Positions 8,324-17,072 of a DNA stretch of 64,000 bases are shown here, piece after piece. The first letter of the stretch is position 1, and every line of letters begins with the position of its first letter. Below the pieces are notes generated by a model. That model was not told the DNA's origin. It searched no databases and was given only the letters and a program-made list of their open reading frames with translations. Origin of the DNA: Jatrophihabitans cynanchi (lineage in GTDB: Bacteria; Actinomycetota; Actinomycetes; Mycobacteriales; Jatrophihabitantaceae); contig NZ_CP097463.1 in the NCBI RefSeq assembly GCF_027247405.1, forward strand, positions 1,302,001 to 1,366,000. Direction: 5' to 3'. Both the position numbers and the translations under genes were made by a program.

Positions 8324-9688
8324 GTGACGACCAATCAACTCGCAGTCGACTTCCTCGTAATCGGCGCAGGCATGGCCGGACTGACCGCGGCCGCACGAGC
8401 GGCCGCCGCCGGATGCTCCGTCGCGCTGGTGGAGCGGGGGCCGGCTACCGGCGGATCCGCGGCGATGTCCGGCGGCGTGCTGTGGCAACCGGCATCCCGC
8501 GAGGCTCTGGCCGCCATCGATCCGCTGGGCGATCCAGCGCTCATCGACGTGTTCTTCGCCCGCTTCCCCGAGGTGCTGACGTGGGTGCGCGGTCTTGGGA
8601 TCGAGGTCGACGAACCCACCCCCGTGCTCATCTACGGCCTCGGCCGACTCATCGACGTCATCGGTTACCTGCGAGCCTGCGAGCGCCAGGTGACCAAGGC
8701 AGGTGGCTGGGTCGTCACCGACGCGACGGTGGACCACCTGATCGTCGACGACGGCGCCGTCATCGGAGCGGCGGTCGTGGACCGCGATGGCAGTTACGAC
8801 GTGCACGCGACAACGACCCTGCTGGCCACCGGTGGATTCCAGGGCGACGCCGAGACCCGAGCACGCTACCTCGGTGCGAACGCCCGCCGGATGCTGGTGC
8901 GCTCCAATCCCGTCAGCGACGGCGCCGGACTGCGCCTCGGCCTGGAGGCCGGAGCGGCGACCTCGCGTCACATGGACGGCTTCTACGGACATCTGATGGT
9001 CTCGCCGCTCGAGGTGCTGCGCGAGGCGGACTTCGTGCGGCTCTCGCAGTGGTACTGCATGCAGAGCGTCGTCGTGGGCAAGCTGGGCCACCGGATCACC
9101 GACGAGTCGAACGGCTACCCGGTCTGTGCCCAGGCCGCGCTCCAAGAGCCTCAGCCCCGGGTTGCGGTCCTGTTCGACGAGCACATTCACACGACGCTCG
9201 CGCAGGCCGCGTCAGGAGCACGGGGGCTGGAGGTGATCGATCGGATCGCCGAGGCCGAGCGAGTGGGCGGACGGGTCGCCGTCGCCGACTCCTGGGCCGA
9301 CCTGTGCGACTCCGTGTCCGGCTGGGGGTTCGACGCGAAGCAGTGCCTGCGCACGATCGATGCGTACAACGAGGCGATGACGACCGAGGACGGTCGCACC
9401 GACCCGCCGCGGACAAACTATCGCCGGCCGCTCACCCAGGCTCCGTTCTACGCGGTCGAGGCGCAGCCGGCGATTACCTTCACTATGGGCGGTCTGCGGA
9501 TCGATGACAGCACGCGCGTCCTGGACACGCGTGGGGTGCCGATCTCGGGTCTGTACGCGGCAGGCGCCGACAGCGGCGGCACGTTCGCGCATGGCTACGG
9601 CGGCGGCCTGGCCCTCGGCTCGGTCACCGGTCTCGTTGCCGCCGAACAGGCCGCGGCCCGCGCCGCATCGCCCGCGGTCCTGCGCTAA
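8324..9688 (+). CDS. FAD-dependent oxidoreductase (fumarate reductase / 3-ketosteroid dehydrogenase type)
   Basis: This is a flavoprotein of about 454 residues in the FAD-binding-2 superfamily. The dinucleotide fold is at the N-terminus (VIGAGMAGLTAAARAAAAG). The C-terminal SGLYAAGADSGGTFAHGYGG closes the FAD site, as in 3-ketosteroid-delta1-dehydrogenases and fumarate reductases. GTG 8324 is the likely start; TTG 8318 is also in frame. No signal peptide or heme or FMN domain is present, so it is probably cytoplasmic. Members desaturate ring ketones or reduce double bonds. It is transcribed divergently from the amidohydrolase operon, with an operator copy between them. An IS110 relic follows it. 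Confidence 0.9.
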   Translation: MTTNQLAVDFLVIGAGMAGLTAAARAAAAGCSVALVERGPATGGSAAMSGGVLWQPASREALAAIDPLGDPALIDVFFARFPEVLTWVRGLGIEVDEPTPVLIYGLGRLIDVIGYLRACERQVTKAGGWVVTDATVDHLIVDDGAVIGAAVVDRDGSYDVHATTTLLATGGFQGDAETRARYLGANARRMLVRSNPVSDGAGLRLGLEAGAATSRHMDGFYGHLMVSPLEVLREADFVRLSQWYCMQSVVVGKLGHRITDESNGYPVCAQAALQEPQPRVAVLFDEHIHTTLAQAASGARGLEVIDRIAEAERVGGRVAVADSWADLCDSVSGWGFDAKQCLRTIDAYNEAMTTEDGRTDPPRTNYRRPLTQAPFYAVEAQPAITFTMGGLRIDDSTRVLDTRGVPISGLYAAGADSGGTFAHGYGGGLALGSVTGLVAAEQAAARAASPAVLR

Positions 9689-9910
9689 CTTCAGCCCGCC
9701 AGTCAAGTTCGATCTTGGGCGTGCTGGCGCGCACCGGTTGTCAAGACCGGTGCTGAGTGGATGCGCTGGTGTCGTGGCGGGTGGGGGCCGCTGTAGTCGG
9801 CTGGCTGATCAGTCGCCCTCGCGGGGCAGGCTTTCGTGTTCGCCGTGAGCGGGCCCGAGCGGGCGGGCGGCAAAGCTAGGTTGCGCCGTCGAGCGGCATA
9901 GCGCAGCAAG
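9689..9910. other. Non-coding stretch between flavin dehydrogenase and IS110 transposase
   Basis: I find no credible gene here. The stretch contains the perfect stem-loop at 9731-9753 and G-rich sequence. It is downstream of the transposase, where IS1111-type members of the IS110 family carry their structured non-coding end. Confidence 0.5.
9731..9753. terminator. Stem-loop, 8-bp perfect stem
   Basis: GCACCGGT and ACCGGTGC flank a 7-nt loop (TGTCAAG). It lies 43 nt after the flavin dehydrogenase stop and may terminate that gene. There is no U-tract, and it could instead belong to the non-coding end of the IS110 element. Confidence 0.5.
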
Positions 9911-11162
9911 TCACCGTCCGCTCGGGTGCCTGCCTTGACGGTAGCGCTCTTCGTCGAAGGGCTGCTGGGTGCGCAGCATCCGGTAGGTCAGTCGGCAGGC
10001 GTGTCGGGCCAGCGCGACGCGGGCCTGGATGGGAGCCATGCCGCGGGCGCGCAGCTCGGCGTCGCGTTCTGCGAACGGTCCGCAGTACTGGGACAGGCCC
10101 CAGGCGATGCCCATGAGTGCGTCGCGGTGTTCGGCCAGTCCGGTGCGCGAGATCCGGCCGGTGCGGTTGATCGTCGCCGACTGATAGCGCGCCGGCGCGA
10201 GCCCGGTGGCCGGGTAGAGATGCTCGGCGGTCGGGAAGCCTTCGATCGGCAGGGAGAACGCGGCGAAGCCGACGGCGCGGATCACGCCGACGTCGGGCAG
10301 GGTGGTCTGTACCTGCCTGGCGGTGGCGGCCAGCAGCGCCTCGATCTCGGTCTCGACGGCGACGATGTCGGCGCGGATGGCCTGCCAGCGGGCGATGCTT
10401 CGGCCCAGCCGTTCGGCCCGCACCGCCGCATCCGGCGGCCGTGGCAGGCACTGCTTCCACCGTTCGGCCCAGTAGCGGGCGTTGCTGGCGAGCAGCCGCC
10501 CGGGCGCGCGGGCCTGCAGCGAGCGGGCCGAGGGTGCGCGGCCGGCATAGGCGACCGCGCAGGCCAGCACTGCCTGCCCGGAGCTGTCCTCCAACTCGAG
10601 GACCCGTCCGTGGCCCTCTGGTGCGGACAGGCCAGGGCACAGGCGTTGAGCTGGTCGTGCATCCGCTGCTGCGCAATCTTGCGGTCGGCGACCACGCCGC
10701 GGCGATAGCGCACCGCTGCCCGCATCGCCTCGACCGGGTCCTCGACCACCGGGCAGCCCTGACCCTGACGGGCCAGATAGGTCAGCGCGGCGCAGTCGCG
10801 ATCGTCGGACTTGAACCGTTGGGAGCCGAGCTGCGCCCGCGCGGTCGCGGTCTCCGACGGCGCGAACACCCGCACCGCGGACGGGACCGCTGCTCCAACG
10901 CGCGCACCCACGGACCATGCAGCGCGCCGGTCGCCTCGATCGCGACCACAGCGCCAGCCGGCCCGGACAAGCGGCGGATCGCCGCGGCGACCTCGTCCAA
11001 CCCCGCACGCAGCGCCGGCACAGACACCGGCTCGGTAAGCAACGCGGCATCGCCAGTGCTGAACCACACCCGATGCGCCACCTTGCCCGGATCGAACGCC
11101 ACGACCAACGCCGACCCCGGCAACGCCTGCGCAAGCAACTCCGACACCCTGACCTCCTTCAC
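9911..11162 (-). pseudogene. IS110-family transposase, disrupted by two frameshifts
   Basis: The family domains appear in order but in three different frames. The N-terminal DEDD-type segment (ALVVAFDPGKVAHRVW, IEATGALHGPWVRALE) runs from 11162 to about 10890. The middle segment (RVFAPSETATARAQLGSQRF, then KSDDRDCAALTYLARQG) runs in a second frame to about 10645. The C-terminal transposase-20 segment (GVIRAVGFAAFSLPIEGFPT, ATGLAPARYQSATINRTG) runs in a third frame to 9911. Joined, they give about 410 residues, which is normal for the family. At least two indels therefore inactivate an otherwise well-preserved transposase. The element inserted between the flavin dehydrogenase and the VOC/TPP operon. 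Confidence 0.9.
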
Positions 11163-11277
11163 CCGACAACGTCCTCACGAACGCTGTCAGGGACTCAGGT
11201 CAGGAGCTATCAGCGCTCCCGGTCGAGCGGAGTCCGTCGCCGATGCTGTGCACCGGTCGGCCTCGAGCCCTCGACCG

Positions 11278-11667
11278 CTAGAGCGAGGTGCCCAGCCAGG
11301 GGTGCTCGGCGATGTCGAAGACCAGGCCCGACGGTCCCACGAACTTGACCTCGAATCCGCCATCGTCGCCACCTTCGAAGTCGAGGCGGCGGCCGCCATG
11401 GGACTGGATGTCATCGGCGGCCTGCTCACCGTCGGAGACGAGAACGCCGATGTGGTGCAAGCCCGTGTAGGCCGGACCCTTGCCGATCTGGTCGCTGCTG
11501 AAGTCGACGAAGGCGATGTTCACGGTCCCGTCGGTCACCACCACGAAGCGTCCCAGCGGGTGATCAGCCGGGCCGGCCAACCGCTGCCAACCGAACGTGT
11601 CCTCGTAGAACTTGGCGTCCTCGGCCGGCGTCCGAGTCGCAATCGCGATGTGTCGAAGCTTGGCCAT
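11278..11667 (-). CDS. VOC-family (glyoxalase/dioxygenase fold) protein
   Basis: This 129-residue single-domain vicinal-oxygen-chelate protein has the paired beta-alpha-beta-beta-beta modules. It starts LRHIAIATRTPAEDAKFYED, with a second module at LHHIGVLVSDGEQAADDI; the His of each and a C-terminal Glu are the likely metal ligands. ATG 11667 overlaps the stop of the TPP-enzyme gene (TGATG), which indicates coupled translation and fixes the start. Members include glyoxalases, methylmalonyl-CoA epimerases and extradiol dioxygenases. The size and operon context favour an epimerase or lyase-like step, but the substrate is open. Confidence 0.87.
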   Translation of the reverse strand: MAKLRHIAIATRTPAEDAKFYEDTFGWQRLAGPADHPLGRFVVVTDGTVNIAFVDFSSDQIGKGPAYTGLHHIGVLVSDGEQAADDIQSHGGRRLDFEGGDDGGFEVKFVGPSGLVFDIAEHPWLGTSL

Positions 11668-13313
11668 CAGTCGCTTTCTCCGAAGTAGAGGGTGCGGTAC
11701 ACCCGGCTCGTCACATTTCTGGAAACGCGAACGTCGATCAGCATCGGGCCGTCGGCGGGGTTCCATCGCCCGATGGCCTCGCGGACTCCACCGGAGGACT
11801 CGACCCGAACGGCCGTCCAGCCGAAGGCCTTGGCTATCGCCACCAGATCCGGGCCCGGCTGCACCGCAAGATCGGTCTCGAGGCCGTGCGCGCGCATCTT
11901 GTGGAACTCGGCTCCGATCGCCTCGTCGTTGATGACGACCACGCACATCCGCAGTCCGGCCGCGCGGGCCGGCTCCAGCTCCTGGATGTGCATGCGGATG
12001 CTGGCGTCGCCCTCGATCAGGATGACCGGACGCTCCTTCAGCGCGGCGGCGAAACCGATCCCGACCGGCAGTCCGTTGCCGATGCTGCCGAAACCGTAGG
12101 TCGCGGTGAACGGCCACCGGAAACGTTGCAGATGAGCGATCGCGATCGTCCAGAAGTGACCGGTTCCGACCACGAGAGCCGCTTCGGGAAGGACGTCGTC
12201 GATCTCAACCATCACCGCCCGCGGGTCACAACGGTTCGGCTCCAGTGCGATCGGCTTGTCGTCGATCGGTGCGCTGACCAGTCGCTGCTCGACGTCGGCG
12301 GCCCAGTCACAGCGGACTTCGGCGTCGGCCAAGGCCTCGAGCAGGCTGCCCGTCACCACCCCGACGTCTCCCTGGACGTAGGCGTCCGCGTACTCACCGG
12401 TACCCATCGGGTAGGGGTCGCGGCGGTCGACGTGTACGAACTTAGCCTCGGGAAACATGTAGCCGCGCTCGAGCGTGAACGAGTCGAAGCTCGTCCCGAG
12501 TCCGATCACGCAGTCGGCCTGCGCGAACATCTCGACCGCCGTGTGATGGGCGTACAGCCCCGCGATCGCCGCGTTGCGCTTCTCGCCGGCGAACCAGTTC
12601 TTCGCCAGCAGGGTCGTGGCGAGCAGTGCGCCCGTTCGCTCGGCCAGCCGAAGCACCAGGTCACGGACATCGCTGTCGACCGCGCCCTTGCCGGCCAGGA
12701 TCACCGGCCTCGACGAGCCGGCGATCAGGCGGGCCGCCTCAGCCAGCCGATCCGGGTCAGGCGCGATGCGCTGAGCCGATCGGGCCGGCCGATCGACCGT
12801 CTGCTCGCCCGCCGACTCGTCGTCCCATTCGTCGTCGGAGGTCAGGCTCGGCGGCACGCCCAGCACGATCGGGCGACGTTCGTCGCGCGCCCGCCGGAAC
12901 GCTCGCCGCGTGATCTCGACCGCGGTCTCGGCCTCGGTGACGCTCTCGTAGCCGCTCTCGCAACTCAGCACCCACTGTCGCTGGTCGAACGACTGCACGT
13001 CTCCGCCGACGCCCAGGTCCCCGACGTACACGACCACCGGCACGTGGAGGCGGGCCGCCGCGACCAGAGCCGTACCGAGCTGCGTGACGCCCGGACCCTG
13101 CGTCGCGGTGGCGACACCGACGCCGCCGACGGCCTTGGCCCAGCCGTCGGCCATCGTCACGCCCGGTCCTTCGTGCCGCACGTGGTGGAACCGAACGTGC
13201 GGGTGGGCAGCGAGGGCCACGCAGAAGTCCACGTTCCCGTCGCCGACCATGCCGAACACCTCATGGGCGCCCTCGTCGACGAATACCGCAGCGATGTCCT
13301 CGAAGACAGTCAT
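11667..13313 (-). CDS. Thiamine-pyrophosphate-dependent enzyme (acetolactate synthase-like)
   Basis: This 548-residue TPP enzyme has the three usual domains. The N-terminal pyrimidine-binding domain carries the catalytic Glu in VRHEGPGVTMADGWAKA. The central Rossmann-like domain includes SSRPVILAGKGAVDSD. The C-terminal pyrophosphate-binding domain shows LIEGDASIRMHIQE followed by VVINDEA, the GDx...N Mg/TPP motif. It resembles benzoylformate decarboxylase, oxalyl-CoA decarboxylase and acetolactate synthase-like proteins, but none can be singled out. It is coupled on both sides: ATGA with the CoxG-like gene and TGATG with the VOC gene. A decarboxylase or carboligase on a 2-oxo acid or acyl-CoA intermediate is plausible. 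Confidence 0.9.
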   Translation of the reverse strand: MTVFEDIAAVFVDEGAHEVFGMVGDGNVDFCVALAAHPHVRFHHVRHEGPGVTMADGWAKAVGGVGVATATQGPGVTQLGTALVAAARLHVPVVVYVGDLGVGGDVQSFDQRQWVLSCESGYESVTEAETAVEITRRAFRRARDERRPIVLGVPPSLTSDDEWDDESAGEQTVDRPARSAQRIAPDPDRLAEAARLIAGSSRPVILAGKGAVDSDVRDLVLRLAERTGALLATTLLAKNWFAGEKRNAAIAGLYAHHTAVEMFAQADCVIGLGTSFDSFTLERGYMFPEAKFVHVDRRDPYPMGTGEYADAYVQGDVGVVTGSLLEALADAEVRCDWAADVEQRLVSAPIDDKPIALEPNRCDPRAVMVEIDDVLPEAALVVGTGHFWTIAIAHLQRFRWPFTATYGFGSIGNGLPVGIGFAAALKERPVILIEGDASIRMHIQELEPARAAGLRMCVVVINDEAIGAEFHKMRAHGLETDLAVQPGPDLVAIAKAFGWTAVRVESSGGVREAIGRWNPADGPMLIDVRVSRNVTSRVYRTLYFGESD

Positions 13314-13909
13314 CGGACCGATCCATCCAGTTGACGCGCGGCGCCGGGCCGGCGTGAGAAGAGGCGTCTGAGCGCCTGCACGATGCGCTGGAACCGGTTC
13401 GTTCGCGAACCCGCTTCGGCGGCGGGGCGTCGGCTGCGATCGGGTTCGGCGCCGAATACGTGAGCGACGTTCTCGACGAAGTCGCGGGTCATCCGTTTCA
13501 CGAGGTGCTGCCCGCCGGTGCGGGCGAACGGGGCGAGTGGGCCCAGAACCTCGACGCTTCCCTCGACCGAGAGCACACAGCGACTCGCGTCGCCCTCGGT
13601 AACGATCCGATAGGTGACCGTCGAGCGTGCCTTCGTGCCGCGCCGATCCGCGCCCTTGGCCACCAGCCGGCCCTCGCGGAGTTCGTCCGAGATCTCCAGG
13701 CTCAGTTCACCGACGAAGTCGATCGCGGTTGGTCCCAGCTCGACCCGCATCTTGCCGGTGTAGGCGCCGGACTCGAGGTGGTCCCAGAGTTCGGCGCCGC
13801 TGATGCAGTCGGCGACCGCGCCGATGTCCTGGAGGAAGGCCCAGATGCGCTCCGGCGGTTCCGCCAGCTCGATCCGCTCGGCCACTCTGATCTGCGAACG
13901 CGCCGCCAC
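13310..13909 (-). CDS. CoxG/SRPBCC-family protein
   Basis: This 199-residue protein has an SRPBCC (START-like) domain over residues 1-150, of the carbon-monoxide-dehydrogenase subunit G type (ELAEPPERIWAFLQDIGAVA). A basic tail of about 40 residues is rich in Arg. CoxG proteins are accessory factors, associated with molybdenum hydroxylases or acting as hydrophobic ligand carriers. No CO dehydrogenase subunits occur in the window, so the CO role does not apply here. It is the first gene of a three-gene operon with the TPP enzyme and VOC protein. Two operator-like palindromes sit directly upstream. Confidence 0.82.
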   Translation of the reverse strand: MAARSQIRVAERIELAEPPERIWAFLQDIGAVADCISGAELWDHLESGAYTGKMRVELGPTAIDFVGELSLEISDELREGRLVAKGADRRGTKARSTVTYRIVTEGDASRCVLSVEGSVEVLGPLAPFARTGGQHLVKRMTRDFVENVAHVFGAEPDRSRRPAAEAGSRTNRFQRIVQALRRLFSRRPGAARQLDGSVR

Positions 13910-13948
13910 GTGTCATCGCCCTTCTCGCCCGCCCTGGGCGAACATTAG

Positions 13949-13963
13949 CATTCTCAGACAGTA
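13949..13963. promoter_or_regulatory. Putative GntR/FadR-type operator, site 5
   Basis: CATTCTCAGACAGTA has the TCAGACA core. It lies 40 nt upstream of the CoxG-like gene. Confidence 0.5.
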
Positions 13964-13971
13964 TGTCAATT

Positions 13972-13986
13972 AACTGTATGATGTTT
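13972..13986. promoter_or_regulatory. Putative GntR/FadR-type operator, site 6
   Basis: AACTGTATGATGTTT is a second copy 23 bp (about two helical turns) from site 5, a spacing that would allow side-by-side dimers. Confidence 0.5.
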
Positions 13987-13990
13987 TAGA

Positions 13991-14758
13991 CTAGAGGACC
14001 TGCCCGCCGTCGATGACGATGGCCTGACCGGTCATGAAGTCCGAGGCGGGTCCGGCGAGCAGCAGGAGCCAGGGGCCGAGCTCCTCGACCGCGCCCATCC
14101 GCCGCGCGGGGATCGCCTTCAACACCCGCTGCAGGGCCGGCTCGTCGGCTCGGAGGTCGCTGTTCAGGTCCGTGGCGAAGTACCCGGGAGCCAGCGCGTT
14201 GACCTGGACGTTGTGGCGGGCCCACTCGCTCGCCATCGCGCGGGTGAACGCGACGACGGCCGCTTTGGAGGCGCAGTAGGCGGCATGACGCGCGATTCCG
14301 GTGAAGGCGAAGTTGGACGCGACGTTCACGACTTTGCCGCTGCGTTGGGCCACGAAGTGACGCCCGACCGCTCGGGTCGCGAGGTAGACGCCGCGGAGAT
14401 TGGTCGCAATGACACGGTCCCACTCCTCGGGTTCTTGCTCGAGCAGCAGCGATGAGGCGATGATTCCGGAGTTGTTGACCAGGATGTCGACGCGACCGAA
14501 GCGCGCGACGGTGGACTCGACGAGATTCTCGACCGCTGACGCATCCGTGACGTCCGTCGGGCACGCGAACGCCTGGCCGCCGCTCGTCTCGATCTCGTCG
14601 ACAACGACATCGAGCTGGTCGCTGCTGCGCGCGGCGATCACAACGTCCGCTCCCGCGGCCGCGAGTGCCAAGGCGATCGCCCGCCCGATGCCGCGGCCCG
14701 CTCCGGTGATGATCGCCGTCCGTCCGCTGAGGTCGGCGAGCGCGTTCGCGAAGGTCAT
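13991..14758 (-). CDS. Short-chain dehydrogenase/reductase (SDR)
   Basis: This 255-residue classical SDR has the nucleotide motif TGAGRGIGRAIALALA near the N-terminus, NNSG at about residue 93, and the catalytic Tyr-x3-Lys in AYCASKAAVVAFTRAM. The C-terminal FMTGQAIVIDGGQVL is typical. It interconverts a hydroxyl and a ketone with NAD(P)H. It is the last gene of the long catabolic operon and overlaps the preceding acyl-CoA dehydrogenase by 4 nt. A beta-hydroxyacyl-CoA or ring-alcohol dehydrogenase role is inferred from the context. Confidence 0.92.
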   Translation of the reverse strand: MTFANALADLSGRTAIITGAGRGIGRAIALALAAAGADVVIAARSSDQLDVVVDEIETSGGQAFACPTDVTDASAVENLVESTVARFGRVDILVNNSGIIASSLLLEQEPEEWDRVIATNLRGVYLATRAVGRHFVAQRSGKVVNVASNFAFTGIARHAAYCASKAAVVAFTRAMASEWARHNVQVNALAPGYFATDLNSDLRADEPALQRVLKAIPARRMGAVEELGPWLLLLAGPASDFMTGQAIVIDGGQVL

Positions 14759-15762
14759 CGTGGTTCTCCTGGTCCGAGGTTCCGGCAGACGGCGTTCGCC
14801 GCCGCCCGCAGCGAGAGGGCGTCGCGAAACAGCTCCTCGACCGGGTAGTCACGCAGGTATCCGTAACCCCCGAGAATCTGGATCGCGGACGTCGCTGCAT
14901 CCGCGGCGCCGTCGAGCGCGCTCGCGAGCACGGCTGCGACGTCACGTTCGGGGCCGGCACACCCCGCGGCACCCGTGAGAGCGGTCGCCGCCACCCGGCG
15001 TTGCTCGGCGAGCGCGATCTGCACGGTCGCGATCGCCGACAGCGGGCCACCGAACTGCACCCGCTCGTCCGCGTACCTGCCGGCGTGCCCGGATGCAGCG
15101 GTCGCGATTCCGGCGGCCACAGCGGTGATTCCCCGTATCAGCCGGACCCGCACCTCAGCGGCCAGGTCGGGCGATCCCCCGCGGTGTCGCTGGGTGAGCA
15201 CGGTTCTGGCCGACATGGCGAAGGAACCGTGCAGGCCGCAGATCCGCGCCGGAGAGGAGAACGTGACCTCGGCCGCGCGCACGAACGCCACACCGTCGGC
15301 GAACAGGACGAGCAGATCGGCGGCACCCGTCGCGTCGGTCCGCGGCACGACAACCTGGGTCCGTTCGCCCAGCGGCTCGGCGATCGCGGTCCCGAGGGCG
15401 GCGTCGACGACGACGATCGGGCGGCCGTGCTCATGCAGGTTACGCAGCTCAGACCCCGCTCCGCATACCGCGGCAACCGCGACCGCGGCCGCGTTCGCAT
15501 GCGCAGCGGCCAGGGCCAAGGCCGGCCAGGACGCGCCGAGGATCGCGAGCGCACTCGCCGTCGTGGACGCATCGGCTCCGCCGCCGCCGGCGGCTTCCGG
15601 TGCCCCAAGTGTCCACACGCCGTGGGCGGCCAGCACCGAGACGGCAGCCGGAGCATCAGGCCGGTCAGCGCGGTCGAGCAGCCGCTCGGCGAGCTTGCCC
15701 ACCAGGTCCAGGACGGTCTGGTCGGCCGGCGGGTCGAGCGTCGGCAGGTCGGTGACAATCAT
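14755..15762 (-). CDS. Acyl-CoA dehydrogenase-family protein, short form
   Basis: This 335-residue protein is shorter and more divergent than the usual 380-residue acyl-CoA dehydrogenase. It has an Ala-rich N-terminal helical region, a reduced middle domain (RICGLHGSFAMSARTVL) and a C-terminal helical domain ending ATSAIQILGGYGYLRDYPVE, the family signature that carries the substrate-pocket residues. It overlaps the larger acyl-CoA dehydrogenase gene by 4 nt. Such pairs often form heterocomplexes in steroid and cyclic-acid degradation (known for FadE26/27-type systems). I infer a heteromeric dehydrogenase here. Confidence 0.85.
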   Translation of the reverse strand: MIVTDLPTLDPPADQTVLDLVGKLAERLLDRADRPDAPAAVSVLAAHGVWTLGAPEAAGGGGADASTTASALAILGASWPALALAAAHANAAAVAVAAVCGAGSELRNLHEHGRPIVVVDAALGTAIAEPLGERTQVVVPRTDATGAADLLVLFADGVAFVRAAEVTFSSPARICGLHGSFAMSARTVLTQRHRGGSPDLAAEVRVRLIRGITAVAAGIATAASGHAGRYADERVQFGGPLSAIATVQIALAEQRRVAATALTGAAGCAGPERDVAAVLASALDGAADAATSAIQILGGYGYLRDYPVEELFRDALSLRAAANAVCRNLGPGEPR

Positions 15763-17072
15763 GTCGACGTCAGTCGGTCGGTCCGGTGCCTTGTGTCCCG
15801 CGCAACCAGCAGGCGCTGGATCTCGTTGGTTCCGTCGTAGATCTGGGTGACCTTCGCATCACGCAGGTAGCGCTCGACGCCGAGGTCGGTGCGATCACCG
15901 AAGGCGGCGAGCAGACGGACCACCGCGGCCGACACCGCGAAGCCGAGATCGGTGCAGTGCTGTTTCATCACTGCGATCGAGGCCGTCGGCGGCGGACCGT
16001 CGCCCGTGGCATCGACGTGCGCGGCCGTGGCGATCAGCAACAGCCTGCCCTGCACGATCCGCCCTCGCAGGTCGGCCAGACGATCGGCGACAGCCTGCGG
16101 GAGGATGCGTCCGTACAGCGCGCTCAGCAGAACGAGACCGTGCGCGTACGCGCCGCGGGCGATGCCGACTCCTTGCGCAGCGGCACTGATGCGGGACTTC
16201 ACGACGGCGTGCGTCAGCAGGTCCCAGGCCGTCCCCGCGCGACCGATCATATGGTCATCAGGGATCCGCACGTCAGTGAGGAATAGCTCGGCCGTCGTCG
16301 ATCCGTTCATGCCCAACTTGTGCATCGGTTGTCCGCGTGTCAGACCTTCGGCGGCACCCGGCACGACGAACGCCGTTACCGCGGCGCGGCCGCCGCCGGC
16401 ATCGGCTGTGCGGGCGAACAGCACGATCACGTCCGCCTTGTCCCCGGTCGTGATGAACGTCTTGGAGCCGTTGAGTCGGTACGAACCGTCCGGGTCGGCG
16501 AACGCGGTCGTCCGTAGACCAGCGGCGTCGCTGCCGGCGTCCGGCTCGGTGATGGCCATGGAGCCGTACGCGCGCCCGTCCAGGAGTGGTGGGACGTAAC
16601 GCTGGATCAACTCGTCGCTGCCGCGGAGCGTGATCGGATACGCCGCGTGCGTCTGGGTCATGAAGACCAGGCTGGTGGCGGGGCAGGCGGCTGCGATCTC
16701 TTCCATCGCCACCGCGTAAGCGACTGTGGTCGAACCTAGACCGCCGAGCTCTCGGGGGAAGAGCACGCCGATCAGGCCCGCGCGCGCGAGCGCTTGATAG
16801 CTCTCCTCGACGAAGACCGAGTCGCGGTCGACACCCGCCGCCCGCGGAGCGACGAGGTGAGCCACCACGTCGCGGAACCGCCCCCGCAGCGAGAGCGCGT
16901 CGGCGGGCAGCAGCCCGTCGCATACCGCGTCGTCCAGCTCCGCGTGCACGCGCAGGTAGTCCGTCGGTTCGGTGTCGAACGCCGCTGGCTCGAGCCACCG
17001 CGGCGCGGCGGCCACCGCGGTGTGATCACCCGGCTCGACGTCCGGCAAAGGCGCCACAAGAAGCGACGTCAT
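15759..17072 (-). CDS. Acyl-CoA dehydrogenase
   Basis: This 437-residue FAD enzyme introduces an alpha,beta double bond into an acyl-CoA. The central beta domain includes GSMAITEPDAGSDAAGLRTT (FAD and substrate contacts), and the C-terminal helical domain ends with TQIYDGTNEIQRLLVARD, the family signature. An N-terminal extension of about 50 residues precedes the usual start. It is coupled by 4-nt overlaps to the short dehydrogenase downstream and to the enoyl-CoA hydratase upstream. It is the likely catalytic partner of the shorter paralogue. Electrons would go to ETF, which is not encoded here. Confidence 0.93.
   Translation of the reverse strand: MTSLLVAPLPDVEPGDHTAVAAAPRWLEPAAFDTEPTDYLRVHAELDDAVCDGLLPADALSLRGRFRDVVAHLVAPRAAGVDRDSVFVEESYQALARAGLIGVLFPRELGGLGSTTVAYAVAMEEIAAACPATSLVFMTQTHAAYPITLRGSDELIQRYVPPLLDGRAYGSMAITEPDAGSDAAGLRTTAFADPDGSYRLNGSKTFITTGDKADVIVLFARTADAGGGRAAVTAFVVPGAAEGLTRGQPMHKLGMNGSTTAELFLTDVRIPDDHMIGRAGTAWDLLTHAVVKSRISAAAQGVGIARGAYAHGLVLLSALYGRILPQAVADRLADLRGRIVQGRLLLIATAAHVDATGDGPPPTASIAVMKQHCTDLGFAVSAAVVRLLAAFGDRTDLGVERYLRDAKVTQIYDGTNEIQRLLVARDTRHRTDRLTST

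Noticed and set aside
8168-9190. 340-residue open frame on the minus strand
   Set aside because: Antisense to the flavin dehydrogenase; no family similarity.
11886-13334. 482-residue open frame on the plus strand
   Set aside because: Antisense to the TPP enzyme, whose domains are unmistakable; high GC produces such frames.
13310-13909. Evidence for CO oxidation (coxG)
   Set aside because: No coxL, coxM or coxS genes nearby; the SRPBCC fold has many other roles.
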